Shown here piece by piece: positions 11,401-22,443 of a stretch of DNA of 64,000 bases. The DNA comes from Symbiodinium sp. CCMP2592 (lineage: Eukaryota > Sar > Dinophyceae > Suessiales > Symbiodiniaceae), in assembly GCA_905221615.1 (NCBI GenBank), contig CAJNDT010004879.1:531520-595519 (forward strand), in the 5' to 3' direction. How positions within the stretch are numbered: position 1 is the stretch's first letter; the number at the start of each line of letters is the position of its first letter. Below the pieces are notes generated by a model. That model was not told the origin of the DNA, ran no database searches, and worked only from the letters and a program-made list of their open reading frames with translations. The position numbers were made by a program, and so were the translations under genes.

Positions 11401-14400
11401 GCTTTTCCAGGCGGCATACTTCCCGCTCCGCCGATGCCTGGCGCCTGCGCGTAATTGCCAGTCGACGCTCATCTGCCAGCCCGCCCGCCGATGCTCATCC
11501 GCCCGCCTGTTGATGCCATCGCCGGCCCGCCAGATCCACGCACCAGCTGATGCTAAGCCGCGTTTGCAGTCATCAAGCGGTAGTGGTAGTGGTATTACTA
11601 GTAGTAGCAGGAATAAGTATCAGCCTGTTGATGTTGCCTCACGACCAGAAGCTTCAAAACCAAAGCTTCCCAACAAGCAAAACTGGCCCACTCCAAACCG
11701 GGGCCGACGCGATTCCGCATCACACTGGCCGATTTGGGCTTGGTTTCATTGCAACTGCTGTAGGCTTTGGATCTCGGCATCACGGACGCATCTCAAGAAT
11801 GCCGAGAGAAACAGGGACGGTTGGCTGGGAGTTCATGGCAGTTGCTGATTCCGAATCTTGATGCTATTGCAACTGCGACATCTCAAACGTGCCATCATCA
11901 TACATCGGCAGGGGTGGTCTAGTGTTTCGATTCTCGTAGCTCTTGAACAGGTCGAGAGGGGCAATCCGAACACGAAGAGCAAGCCTGCCTACATCCACTG
12001 ACAGGGAGGGAGGCATCTCAGAAATCATGGGCGTCACACCATGGGGTGGGCGGGAGGCTACACACAGGCGTGGGAATTCACTCGCTACCCACCCACTTGT
12101 ACCAGGGAGACTAGCCGCCCGCAAGAGTGAGCATTGGTACTTGATACTTCCTCTCTGCGGTGGGGAGAAGCTGCAGAACTATGCGGCGTATACAGCTGCT
12201 TCAGGCCAGTTTGAGTCTTGCTGCTCCGCGGCTGTTGTTGCTTCATGGTTCACGAAAAGCTTCTTAAGACGATGTTCAGAAGCACCCGTCAGGATGCATC
12301 CATATACTTGCGCTGCCGACGAGCTTCTGAGACCAGCCGACGTGAGTGCAGATGGAAAAAGCTCAGTTTAAGTGGCCGCAGCTTGCACTGTCTTTTGCTC
12401 CCATCGAGGCCTGAGCCTGGGGAAGCTCCTGAGGACGAGGGTGTGGAATCGTTTGCAGAAGGACCACGCATGCGCCCCAGACTAGAAACTCACGGCCGGG
12501 TTTTGAAGCATGCTAAGACCTTAGAGCCTTGGAGGTTGTGTGGTAATGGTCACCAGTTGTCGATCCGATCAGGGCCGGTGTGTCTCATGTTTTGGATCTT
12601 TGGGATTCTTTGTGGTTTATCATCATGGGGCAGCGCTGCATAAGACAGTTTGGTGAAAGTGTTCGGGGAACATGCGGTGGTGGCAAGGAGGCAGAAGCGC
12701 AAGAGCTTTCCAGATGGGCTTCTGAGCAACTTGCATGAAGTAACCAACGCTCTGCCTTCTACAAGCAGACTCAGAACACAGAGGGGCTGTGCGGCTGTGC
12801 TTTTCAATAGCAGTTTCCCAACACAACCTGCCACCGGATGTGCTTGACCCACGATATTCCCAACCCTGGCCTGGTGCGGTGAGACCTTCAGTGCTGCAAA
12901 ACAGAAAGAAACAACTCAGTTGGAGGAAAGCCTGGGGCCGATGCCCAAAACGGTCCGTGTTGCCCTTTTGTTTGCTCGTGATGTCACACTCCTGAGGGCG
13001 CTGCAATTTGTGGCAGAGTGTTCAAGCGCTGGTCAGGCACTCAGAGCATCAGACCTCCACTGCAGAACTTCAGGACTCACACACATGCCTTTGCTAGCTG
13101 GGAGCTTTTCGCTTGTACTGTATATCATACAAGGCAAATCTCAACCCTAACCCTGAGCCTGCGCTAACCAAATCTTCGCAACCTCGTGACGTTTTTGGGA
13201 GTTTTGAAACGTCGCTATCGCATGAGGAATCGCGGCGATGCCTCGGTTTGAATACGCGGCTTGTAGGTGGGTGTTCGTTAAATCGCTTGTTGAAAACTCG
13301 GCCGTTTGGTTGTGGGCCCGTGGGGTTCCGGTAGCAAGTATCGAAAAATGTCACATGTTCCAGTCTTGATTGATTGATCTTTTACATCGTGCAGGCAGGG
13401 ATCCAGGCAGGGGATGTCGGGCTGAGGTGTCTCCATGCACATCTCTGCGCGGCAGCTTGGGATGCAGAAGAGTGAGTGGAAGGGTGGCGGGGCGCAGGGG
13501 GACGCTTGCAGATTCTACTGTATTGAGTAGGTGCGTGTACTTCGTGTACGTGCCAAGTACAAGCTTCTGGCTTTCACGGGCCAGATATCGGAGGTCTTCT
13601 GGAACGACTGCGAGCCGGTTGACATTTGTATGCCAGCGACCCAAGACGCATAAGCGTGGAGAGCCTCAGGTTTGTCCTAGCAAGGTGGGAGGCAGCAGGA
13701 GAAGCTTGCAGGATCGCAGTCCTCGCAGCCTCAGGTCAGCCGGTGGCTACCTACTTCCGTGAATGTCAGATCGGAACATGCTCAGAGCTTTGCTGTTCGA
13801 ACCTCGTTTTGCTAACTCGAGGCAAGGACGTATACAAAGCACGCACCTGGCCTGCTGGATTGCGGGCATCAACTGCCTCATTGCGCTGCGAATAGCTCGG
13901 ATATGCTCGGATAGACCATCGGGAGCTTGAGCCGAACGCTGGAGCTGTCGTCATACAATATGTGTTGCTACATGGCTGACTGAGGGGATGTCGTAGTGGA
14001 ACCCGTTCGACAAGGTTTTTTGGAGACCACCCCGCCCGCTTGGCAGCCCGTCAGGCCATCTTCATTGCTTCGAGGGTTATTGCCACTATGTCGTAAGATC
14101 AAGAGAAATTTGCATGGCATGGCAAGCACGCCTGTCACCCTGTCAGCCGCCCCCCCTTGATTTCTCATAAATGCGTGTTGCGCATTCTTGCCTAGCAGAG
14201 CGATGAAGCATTGTACATAGGGCACAAGTCCCACTAGTCCCCGAGGCTTGAGGCTTGGCTCTGCAGAGACACTCGCGTACTTAGGCAATTTCAGCTGATG
14301 TTGCCAGCCTATATACTTTCCAACATGGAATGTCTGTGTCTGCCGCAAATTGCGGCGAGGGGTGGTGCTTGCTTTGGGTGCTTCCTGCATGCTTGCACTG

Positions 14401-16298
14401 TAAGGCGGTGCACTACAGAATTGTACTCGGCAGTTTGCACGACGACATAGACGAGATCGCGCGAGCTGTAAGCTGAACCTCCCGTGTTTTCGAGCGGGGA
14501 GAAGCCTCCATGTGAATTTTTGTGGTCGGACGGTACCTGCCTCGCCACCGAGGCATTCCAAATCTCAGCTAGCTGCAAATTTTCTAGTTCGAGGTATAAT
14601 TAAGGACGACCGCAGAACAAACATGCCTGTAGGTAGGTCACTGGCACTGTTGTCCGGGGCCTGTCTCGCCAGTCGACAATGGAGCCTTGCGACTTCACTT
14701 CAATGCTTCGGAAGTCTCTGCCTAGATCTTGCAAATCAGTGGCAGCGAGTTCGAAATGCTTTCGGCACTTGGTGTTTTTTAGACAAGCATCAGGTAGTAG
14801 TACCCTTGCATCTAAAAGTTGAAACACCTGTGAATAATGTCAAGTGCAGCTTGCATGGAGGCCGCTGCCCAGTGCAAAACAAACTCTTCGGCAGGTGGAC
14901 ACGGTGGAGTAGGCACCATGCTTGCTAACTGTACCGGCGGCACCGGTTTATATGTCCAAGTGGGTGGCTCAAAGAGATTTCACTGAGTGGTAGTTTGCCT
15001 AATACATCACAAGCTTCCTTGTGAGCCGAGGCCCTAATCACATCAGCATGATGCACACAATGTGCTTTGAGAGTTGGGTACACAGGGAGTCCCTGCTGTA
15101 GATCGAAATGACCTGCTGGTGACTTGTGCCATGCTTCTTAGCAGGGCTAGGTTCCCAGTGCATTGCAGCTGGCAGTGATTTCAGTAATCCCGCCCAAGCA
15201 TCTCGCTGGACATACTAAGGGGTACAAGCAAACGGGATCCAACACTTTGTCGTTTACTCTAAGGGGAGTTCGAGCTCTTTGGATTCGAGAACTCATCCCT
15301 CCAGCAGTGGACAAGCATTTTTTGCAGCTAAGGGGACATCCTCGGTGCCGTAGGGTTTCCCACAGGTTCTGTGATCTACGCATGAGACTGGCTGCCACCG
15401 CCTGGGAGTTTGAAAGGTGGAGAGGCTTCTTCCACGACAGGAGAGCCCACAGGGCAGAAATTGTCATGGCCTGACTGGCTTTTTCGTGCAAGCAGGAGGG
15501 GCACGTCCAGTGAGTGTGCCTGTTTGTCTCTCTGTCTGTCTTTGTTTGTGTTTTTGGGGATCGAAAACCGCAAGGATAGCACGAGCAGGAACACGGCTCC
15601 CCTCGCCACGTTGACTGGACGTTCTCTCACACTGTAGATTCTCGCTGGTGTGCACAATTGCCTCAGCTCTAAGCTTTCTGATCCATCAATATCGCTTTGA
15701 TGCCTGGACTGTCGTCGCTCAAGCTTGCTACCTTGAGGAGGGCAGGAGGAGGGGATAAGTGAATGGATCAGACTCACCGCATGTCTTTCCAGGTCAGCCT
15801 GGATCTGTGCATAGACTGTACACTGGGCTGCAGGCGTCGGCTCTCGACGCGCGCCTGAGCATCATCCGGAACAAAGTAAGCAGGAGACTGGACACTTATC
15901 TTGAGGCTGTGCGTCCTCAAAGCCTCTACGTGAATGCCATGGTACGCCAACCCTTTACGAAAAGCCCGATATGATTCTCCAGTGCGCGTGAGCCGAGTGC
16001 AACAGCCTTGTGATGTAGATCCGAAGACAATTATGAGTCGCTCGCACGGGATGGCCGAGGGAATTTGAATTCCCTCCCGGGCGCTCAACGTGCTTGCATC
16101 AGCCTTTGGCCTTCACAAGTCGCAGAAGTCAGGGGCTGGAGAACAAGCTCAAAGCCTCAATTCTGATTAACCTGAAATGACCGACGCTCGGGTTGATCAG
16201 CTGCTTTCAAGCGTTTGAAAAAGGCGAGTGGCATTTTCTCGTTTAATCAAGCAGCGCGCTTCATGTCAAAATCATTTGGTATGTGCCACCTCCTGGAG
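5451..16298. other. Long region without a recognisable gene
   Basis: I see no protein family, rRNA or tRNA here. Open frames are short, or low in complexity as at 7552-8451. Features are a (TCTA)n tract near 7580-7601, an AGT/GCA/GTT-rich stretch at 9027-9135, and a heptad-like SELESQ/SELQSQ segment near 10998-11050. Two stretches look like exons because they are open and flanked by AG and GT: 11222-11265 (before GTGAGA) and 13681-13734 (18 Gln-rich codons before GTCAGC). Neither can be joined to anything. Genes with very short exons could be hidden here. Confidence 0.5.
7580..7601. repeat. (TCTA)n microsatellite
   Basis: About five TCTA units, bounded by a GC-rich CCCGCCCCCC stretch downstream. 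Confidence 0.8.
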
Positions 16299-16416
16299 AT
16301 CAGCCTGTGCAGCAGGCCTCAACAATTGGCTTATAGATTGCAAACTTCCCGGTACTTCAACAGTTCCTCATCTCTGGATGTTGCAGTGTAGCTTGAAGCA
16401 CCACTTTCAAGGACTC
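16299..16416 (+). pseudogene. Degenerate Cys/Trp-repeat exon pair
   Basis: 16299-16351, after a GGAG acceptor, encodes SACAAGLNNWLIDC. This fits the first half of the repeat described at 34732-37265 (DCxAGxxNWxxGW), except that the FD before the Cys is SA and the second GW is lost. A GT follows at 16352. The stretch after TTGCAG at 16387 encodes CSLKHHFQGL, which resembles the second half (WCCxHHxxGC) with both Cys-bearing signatures altered. The splice phases of the two pieces do not match. I read this as a decayed copy rather than a working gene. Confidence 0.4.
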
Positions 16417-19400
16417 ATGCCTGCACGCCCAAACTGTGCTTCGTCGGCATCACGTCAGCCTGTCGCATCCCGAAGTGCTAAACAACTAGAAACCGCTACT
16501 GCCCCGAATCACGCAGCATGTTTGGCGGCATCCCTGTGTTCCTCCGTAGCATGGGCTATATGTCAAGGGTCAATGCCGCCACAGCTAGTGAGCAGAAGAG
16601 TACAGGAACCGGCATCATATGATGTGAAATGTCATATAACCTGTCTATCAAACGAGCAGGAAAGAATATGGCAGCAGTCAGCAGTGTTGGGGTCCTGACT
16701 GTACAAACCATATCCCAGCCAGCCTTACTTACACGACTGCCCACCCACTTGTCTAGCATTGTCTCTTTAGCTGTGCGACGGTGGACTTGGGCTATAAGCT
16801 GCTTCGCACGGCGGCTGTTGCGATGCACGGTGCAAGCCCTGGAGTCCGACTGGATTCTCAGGGCTTTGGCTTCAGAGGGTATGGTACTGTAATGTGGGCA
16901 TGAACATGTGTGTAAGGCAAGGGTATACACAGCAACGTAGCCGTGACAACTGATTCTTGTTGAGTGCGCTTTCCTTTTGCATTGATGTCTTGGGAGTATT
17001 GGGAGTATCTCATGTCATGCTTCTGTATGTGGTGTTATAGTTCGGAGACAGCTTTCACTACTCAGTAGTGAGTTGCGTACGCCGGCGGCTGCAGCTGAGG
17101 TTATCGTCCAGCATGGAGCTTAGCCAACTTTTTTCAGCTCACTGCTGCACCGGCGTAATGTCGGAAAACTGCGAGAAGGTGTTGGCGCTTCAGGTGATTC
17201 CAAGCCCCAAATTGTAATGCTTTTTTTGCAACTACTTGAATTCGGAATCTCACCCGTGTACTGCAGCTGAGCCCATTTCTCATGCTTTCCAATCACCGAG
17301 GTATCCAGTTCGCAGGACAGCTGCTGCTTGGATGGCCAGAAGTTTGGAGCCGAGAAGCTATCCCAATCTCCTGTTATTCTGTCACGTAGATGGCTTCACG
17401 CCCAAGGCTTTGTGTCGCCACTTGACTGCACTTAGCATTGGGCACACGTCGGAGCCAGCAGCAAGACACGGGAGAATCCGCACCTGCCCGAATGCCCCGT
17501 GGAGCTTCTGCTCAAGAAACGTCGCCAACCGGTCGTACACAGCGCTCATGCAGCGAAACAGGAGTTCGGATTCCGGCTCTGGCTGCAGCCGGTTTGCCGG
17601 AAACCTTCCAACGAGTGTTGGAGCGCTGAGAGCCCACATGAACTTGAGATTCCTGGAAAAAGGCTCGATTCGCGCACCTGAAGGTTTGGAAGATGCTTCT
17701 TTCCGTGACACCACACTGTCAGGCTGAAACTCAAGCGATCGGGTGCGTTGTGGAATTGTGCTCACAACATCACAGCTTGAGGATGGGCTTAACTTCTGAC
17801 GAGTGGTCCAACGTGATCGCGCCTGCCGACCTAACCACCTCGCCTGCAGAGTTCGAGTTGCGAGAGTCCAACAGGATTCAACGGGGCCGTGGACCTTCAG
17901 CAGTAGATCTCCTGCTTGAAGAAAGCTGGGTCAAACTGGCTTCAATTTTGTATTCAGATGGGCTCCGCCAGCAGCATCGCGTCAATGGTTAACCAGAACA
18001 TGCAGCAAACCAGTCAAAGTTTCGTGAGCCATTCGGAAAAACTCGATAAAAGGTCCAACCCAACCGTGTGAAACGTTAAAGCCCAGCCCCGGCAAAGCCT
18101 AAGCCTGCTGGACACCAACCGCAGTACGTGGTGAGCGTGCTAGTGCCAGGACAGAAGAGTTCTTTTTGAAGTTCCGTTTCTTTACCACACCGCCCTGGGT
18201 ATAATACCTGCAGCGGCTGCACAGGTTGCTTGCTGCATGATGAGTTTCTTGAGCATCGGTACAGCCAGTGCCTCGAACTTCACAGCGCAACTGATGATTC
18301 CATGCTGGAAGCACGCGTGGACCCTGATGGAGTGCGACACCGTTCTTCTGGTCAGATACGAGTACTTGCGGCTCCTTGCCTCGGAGAGTCCGACGTAACA
18401 CAACAGCCCGACACAAGAAGCTTCAGCTAAAATCAAACGACCCAACCGCCTCAAGCGTCCTTGATCTTGATGCAAGACGGGCCTTCAAGCCATTAGGCAG
18501 CGATGCTCCACCTCGCCCCACACCACGTGGCTGCTGGTGCTAGCTACGTAGGGCTCGACCAGAATGCGGCTACGACCTCAGACCAGAGGAAGGCATTCCA
18601 TTTGCCTAAGCAGAACGCTCCACATGTCGCGCATGCAGTAGTGGCATGTTTTGCCCTGTTATTGCGTGGACATGCATATCAAAATTCTATCGCACGGCCT
18701 TGAGGTTCACGGCATGCACCAGCACGTCAATCATTGGGTCGTCAGCCCAGAGATCGAGATAAGGACTGATGACGTCACGAGGTGGGAGTATTTGATGGAA
18801 AGGTTTGAAAGCTAACATGTGCAATTAATTACACAGATGTGTCAGATGCGTGTGTGTGTGTGTGTGTTTCCTTTCTCATGTGCCTGTTGCACACCCTTTG
18901 GTGACCGGGCCCACGATGCTTCCGAATCTTCCGGTCAACAGCCTTGCGAGCGGACCTTCACAAGCTACTGAACCGGTTGATCGCTTCTGGATGTGAGCAA
19001 GGCGCAGCGCTCTGGGCTAGATGCCCACCTCCAACGAGCAGGGCAGTGGGCGCAGACCTTGGAGCCTGAACTGGTTTCGTTTTTCAGTTTGGAATACTAC
19101 AGAACGGTTCGAACTTGCGGCGATGCGAAGGGCAACTAGGAATGCCTCCTGTCGCTGCTGCTGCTTTAACCTCCCATACATAGTCCCATAGCGTTGACAT
19201 GTGGAGAAGTCTTCAAGTAGGCAAATCCGTTCTCATGACTGCTTTGGTGTATTTGCCACTGGCATTCGCCGACCCAGTGCGGCATACCCGGCATGCGGAA
19301 ACCAAGCTACAGCCTAAAGTCTTAGCCTTTGCAATGTCTGCTCAGCTCGTGGACCAAGTTGCCCGAGACTGTTAAAGGTAGCTGGAGTCGGCCATGACAT

Positions 19401-19966
19401 GCACAGAGTTGGAGCTGATTTTGCCGGCTTCTGAGCTCTCAAGTCTGCTCCTGCAAGCTTGCTGTGAAGTTCACCGCACGAGGCAGACCATTCTGGACTT
19501 GATCAGCACATGCAGCGTGCTGGGGATTGGGCATGGACCTAAGCTCTGTGAGACAATAGACAAGCTGAGTCTCATACCCGCTCCTGCCTGGATTTGAGCA
19601 GCCGCAGGCGCGGGAAGTACATCAGCAATTGATGGGACAGCTGCCGTCTCAACCTGTTGTCTGCTGTGTTCGATATTACAGTGCTTCACATGTAACGTCT
19701 TGAATCTCGGTCTTTGCGGGCATTTCAGTTTCTGCACGTGCGGTACTGCAATGCAATACAGTGGATGCACAGCGTTTCCAACATTGCAGGATATTGCTAG
19801 CATGGTGCTTCCATAAGGGACCAGATCCTCTCGCCGTATGACTGCACGACAGCTGATATTCCGGAATGGTCGCAGCCCGAGATGAGACGAGGGCTCTCTT
19901 GAGACTAGACCTCTTGAAGACTGTGTGTTGTAGGGTATGTGAAATGAGGTCACGCGCACACAAAGA
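16417..19966. other. No recognisable gene
   Basis: Mixed-composition sequence with a (GT)n tract at 18849-18867. A - strand frame over 17382-17765 (127 residues) and a + frame over 19394-19597 (67 residues) are open, but neither has a recognisable family or splice support. Confidence 0.5.
18849..18867. repeat. (GT)n microsatellite
   Basis: About nine GT units. Confidence 0.85.
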
Positions 19967-19967
19967 G

Positions 19968-20037
19968 TGGTGCTGCGAGCACCAAGACACCGCGCCAGAG
20001 CCCCGAATCGCCCACCGAGCTTAAGGTTGCTGGGGTA
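19968..20037 (+). pseudogene. Degenerate Cys/Trp-repeat second-half exon
   Basis: After ACACAAAG the sequence encodes EWCCEHQDTA. This is close to the second half of the repeat (xWCCxHxxxGC), but the terminal Gly-Cys is replaced by Thr-Ala. The frame stops at 20035-20037. It precedes the better preserved exons at 20788 and 21087, and may be an older unit of the same gene. Confidence 0.4.
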
Positions 20038-20787
20038 GACGCTCTGAATGAAAAGTTTCAGGTGTGGTGCGAGGATTAGTCGTGAGCAGGTGGACATCAG
20101 TGAATGCAACCGGACGATGACGCGACACCCAGATATCGACGTGACGGGCTCTCGTCATCGTAACTTAATGCGTGAGCCCATGGAGAGCTCAGTAAGACTG
20201 CAGCTCGGCTGTACTGTCGGCCGTTCTCGGAAAAGCCGCTGCACAAGGCCATCTAGGCATCATTGATCATGAAATTCGCCGCTGCACATGATGAACAACG
20301 AAGCACACAGACCTCAACTCTGCAGGTGTGCGGAAGCCTCCACAACTGTCTTGCCTTCGTGTTGTTTCGGATTTGCACTAGTGACATTGGTGCGTGAGCG
20401 TTCAAGTTGCGCAGAGCAAGAACAGGGATATTGGCAGTCGAGATGTCCGAGCTACAAGCGTCAACGGCACGGCCAAGCAAGTTTGTCCGGCCAGGCGTCG
20501 ACAAGCCCGTCACCGCAGCATTACGTGCCGCCGTGAGAGTGAGCAGAATACCTGAAGATTTTCCCATATGGGTGAAATTTCGCGCAAACTTGTGAGCACC
20601 ACCACATGACTCCAGCCTGCTCACTGAGTGAACACACAGCCATGACATGCGGAGAAGCAGAGAAAACCGTGCCTATAGTGACTTGCTTGCCGAGATGTGG
20701 ATCTCCGTTCCTCTGCACAAGGGGAAGTGCGCGATAGCAGTGCAGCGGCATGTCTGACAAGCGGTTCGTGGAAGAACTGCGATGCAG

Positions 20788-21128
20788 GTATGACTGCGCA
20801 GCTGGCATCGACAACTGGCTGAAAGGCTTGCCGCGAGAAATTACCAAAGTATGTTGGTCTCTCGCGGATGCCTGCATACCGCATACCTGAACTCAAGGTT
20901 GGTCGCATGGCGATGGCCTTAGCGTTTTGCTGGCTTGACTGTACCAAACCCTTTCGCGACATCACACGCCTATCTCCCGAGCGGCAGTCGCCGCGACCGC
21001 TGACCACGGCCAGTTAGCGCACACCGATTGGCTGTTCACATGCTCGTAATTGGCTTGAATGGCCGTCTGACAGCTCAGGCAAACAGAACTGGTGCTGTCA
21101 GAACAAAGGCATCGGCTGCTTGCACGAG
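20788..21128 (+). CDS. Cys/Trp-repeat protein, two consecutive exons
   Basis: Exon 20788-20848 follows GATGCAG and encodes YDCAAGIDNWLKGLPREITK, ending at a GTATGT donor. Exon 21087-21128 follows AAACAG and encodes NWCCQNKGIGCLHE, ending at a GTTAGC donor. Together they make one complete repeat, with the intron (20849-21086, 238 bp, GT-AG, phase 0) at the same place as in the gene at 34-37 kb: between the Lys and the xWCC. The second Trp of GW is Leu here. Function is unknown. The repeat occurs in many dinoflagellate predicted proteins and its conserved Cys suggest an extracellular or luminal disulphide fold (inference). The outer exons were not found. Confidence 0.6.
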
Positions 21129-22443
21129 GTTAGCCGTGATCTCAGGTTCTGCCGACAAACTCGGTCTCGACGGCATTCCAGCACGGCCCATTTCGGCTTC
21201 AGCTTTCCCGACGTGCAAGTCCGTTAATTCGCAGGCGTCAGACCACCCAGCACCATGTCAGCTGCGTGTCAGTCGTTGACGGAATTAACCGATCTACAAC
21301 GAGTGAGGAACCGCACCAACTGCCAAGCATTCTTGCACACCGCCTTGCTGGCCGCATTGCCTGCGTAGCTCGAGGCACGCCAGACAGCCGGCGGTGCCTG
21401 TGGATGCTACTGTTGCACATTTTATTCTGGCCGCCATGACTCGCCATATGTGTTCAACCAGCGAGATACTTTTACAGGGCACCATTGCATGTCCCCAGAC
21501 CTATGAAGATTCGAATCGATTTTCGTGCTGGTCAGGACTATGGAGGCAGCCACAAGGCTCCGTGACCCGCATGCCGAGACGCCGCAGAGTCTGTTCCCCC
21601 AGGAGGAGTTGCACGATTCGCAGTAAAGAGTGCATCCAAGCACACTCAACATACCACGACACCATACCACACCTGCACAAGGGCTACAGCTCGGAGCCCA
21701 GGAGCCTGGGACATAAATCGAGTGTTGAACGAGTTGTCTCCTTGCACAGGCCAAGCACTGCGGATCACTGCGGCTTCGGGGGTTAGGCTAGGGCGTTCAG
21801 AGCTTCATTACCTTGATGGTGTTTGTCGGCCACCGCCTCACCAGGGTTCAGTGCATCGGAGTTGACACGCAGATAGGTGTGTCCAGCTACAGTACTCTCT
21901 GGCGGAAAACGCTTGTAGGGGATTGCATGTAACGGCTCGGCTAGCATCGAACCCTGAGAAGTGCGGAAGCTGCTTTCCCCTGTCAGATCTGTCAGCACCG
22001 TATCCTCTCGTGACAGACCGACGGATTCGTTTCATCCAAGAAAAAGTCGCAACGCCTGTGGAGGGCGGGGGCGAGGAGGACCCAAGCTGATCGGGTTTCG
22101 GAGCCGACCGGTTTCGCTTCGGCAAAGCACGGCCATGGCCGCCAGGCTAAGGCCGAAGCCGCCGAAGATACCACAAACGGCACTCCGCTCGGCTCACTCG
22201 CATTCACTCGCCCTCGCCATAGGCAGTCGGAATGTTGCAACAGCCGGAAACGGCATGAAACGGTGAGCTTGGACTTGATTGTAGCCACTTGTAGCGGTCG
22301 AGTCTTATCTTGAAGCTCCCAGATTCCAACAGCCATGAGAATCCGTAAGATTCCATGAGGCCACAAGGCATGTTTACGAAGCCCAGAATCCCATCATCCA
22401 GTTCTGGGTGTAAACACGCAGCGCTTGTGTTGCAGCACGTCAG
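21129..22443. other. No recognisable gene
   Basis: Short overlapping frames on both strands; none has a recognisable motif or paired splice sites. Confidence 0.45.

Noticed and set aside
21021-21086. CSHARNWLEW resembling the first half of the Cys/Trp repeat just before NWCC
   Set aside because: The true first half is the spliced exon at 20788-20848. The nearby NW is inside the inferred intron and its spacing is wrong.
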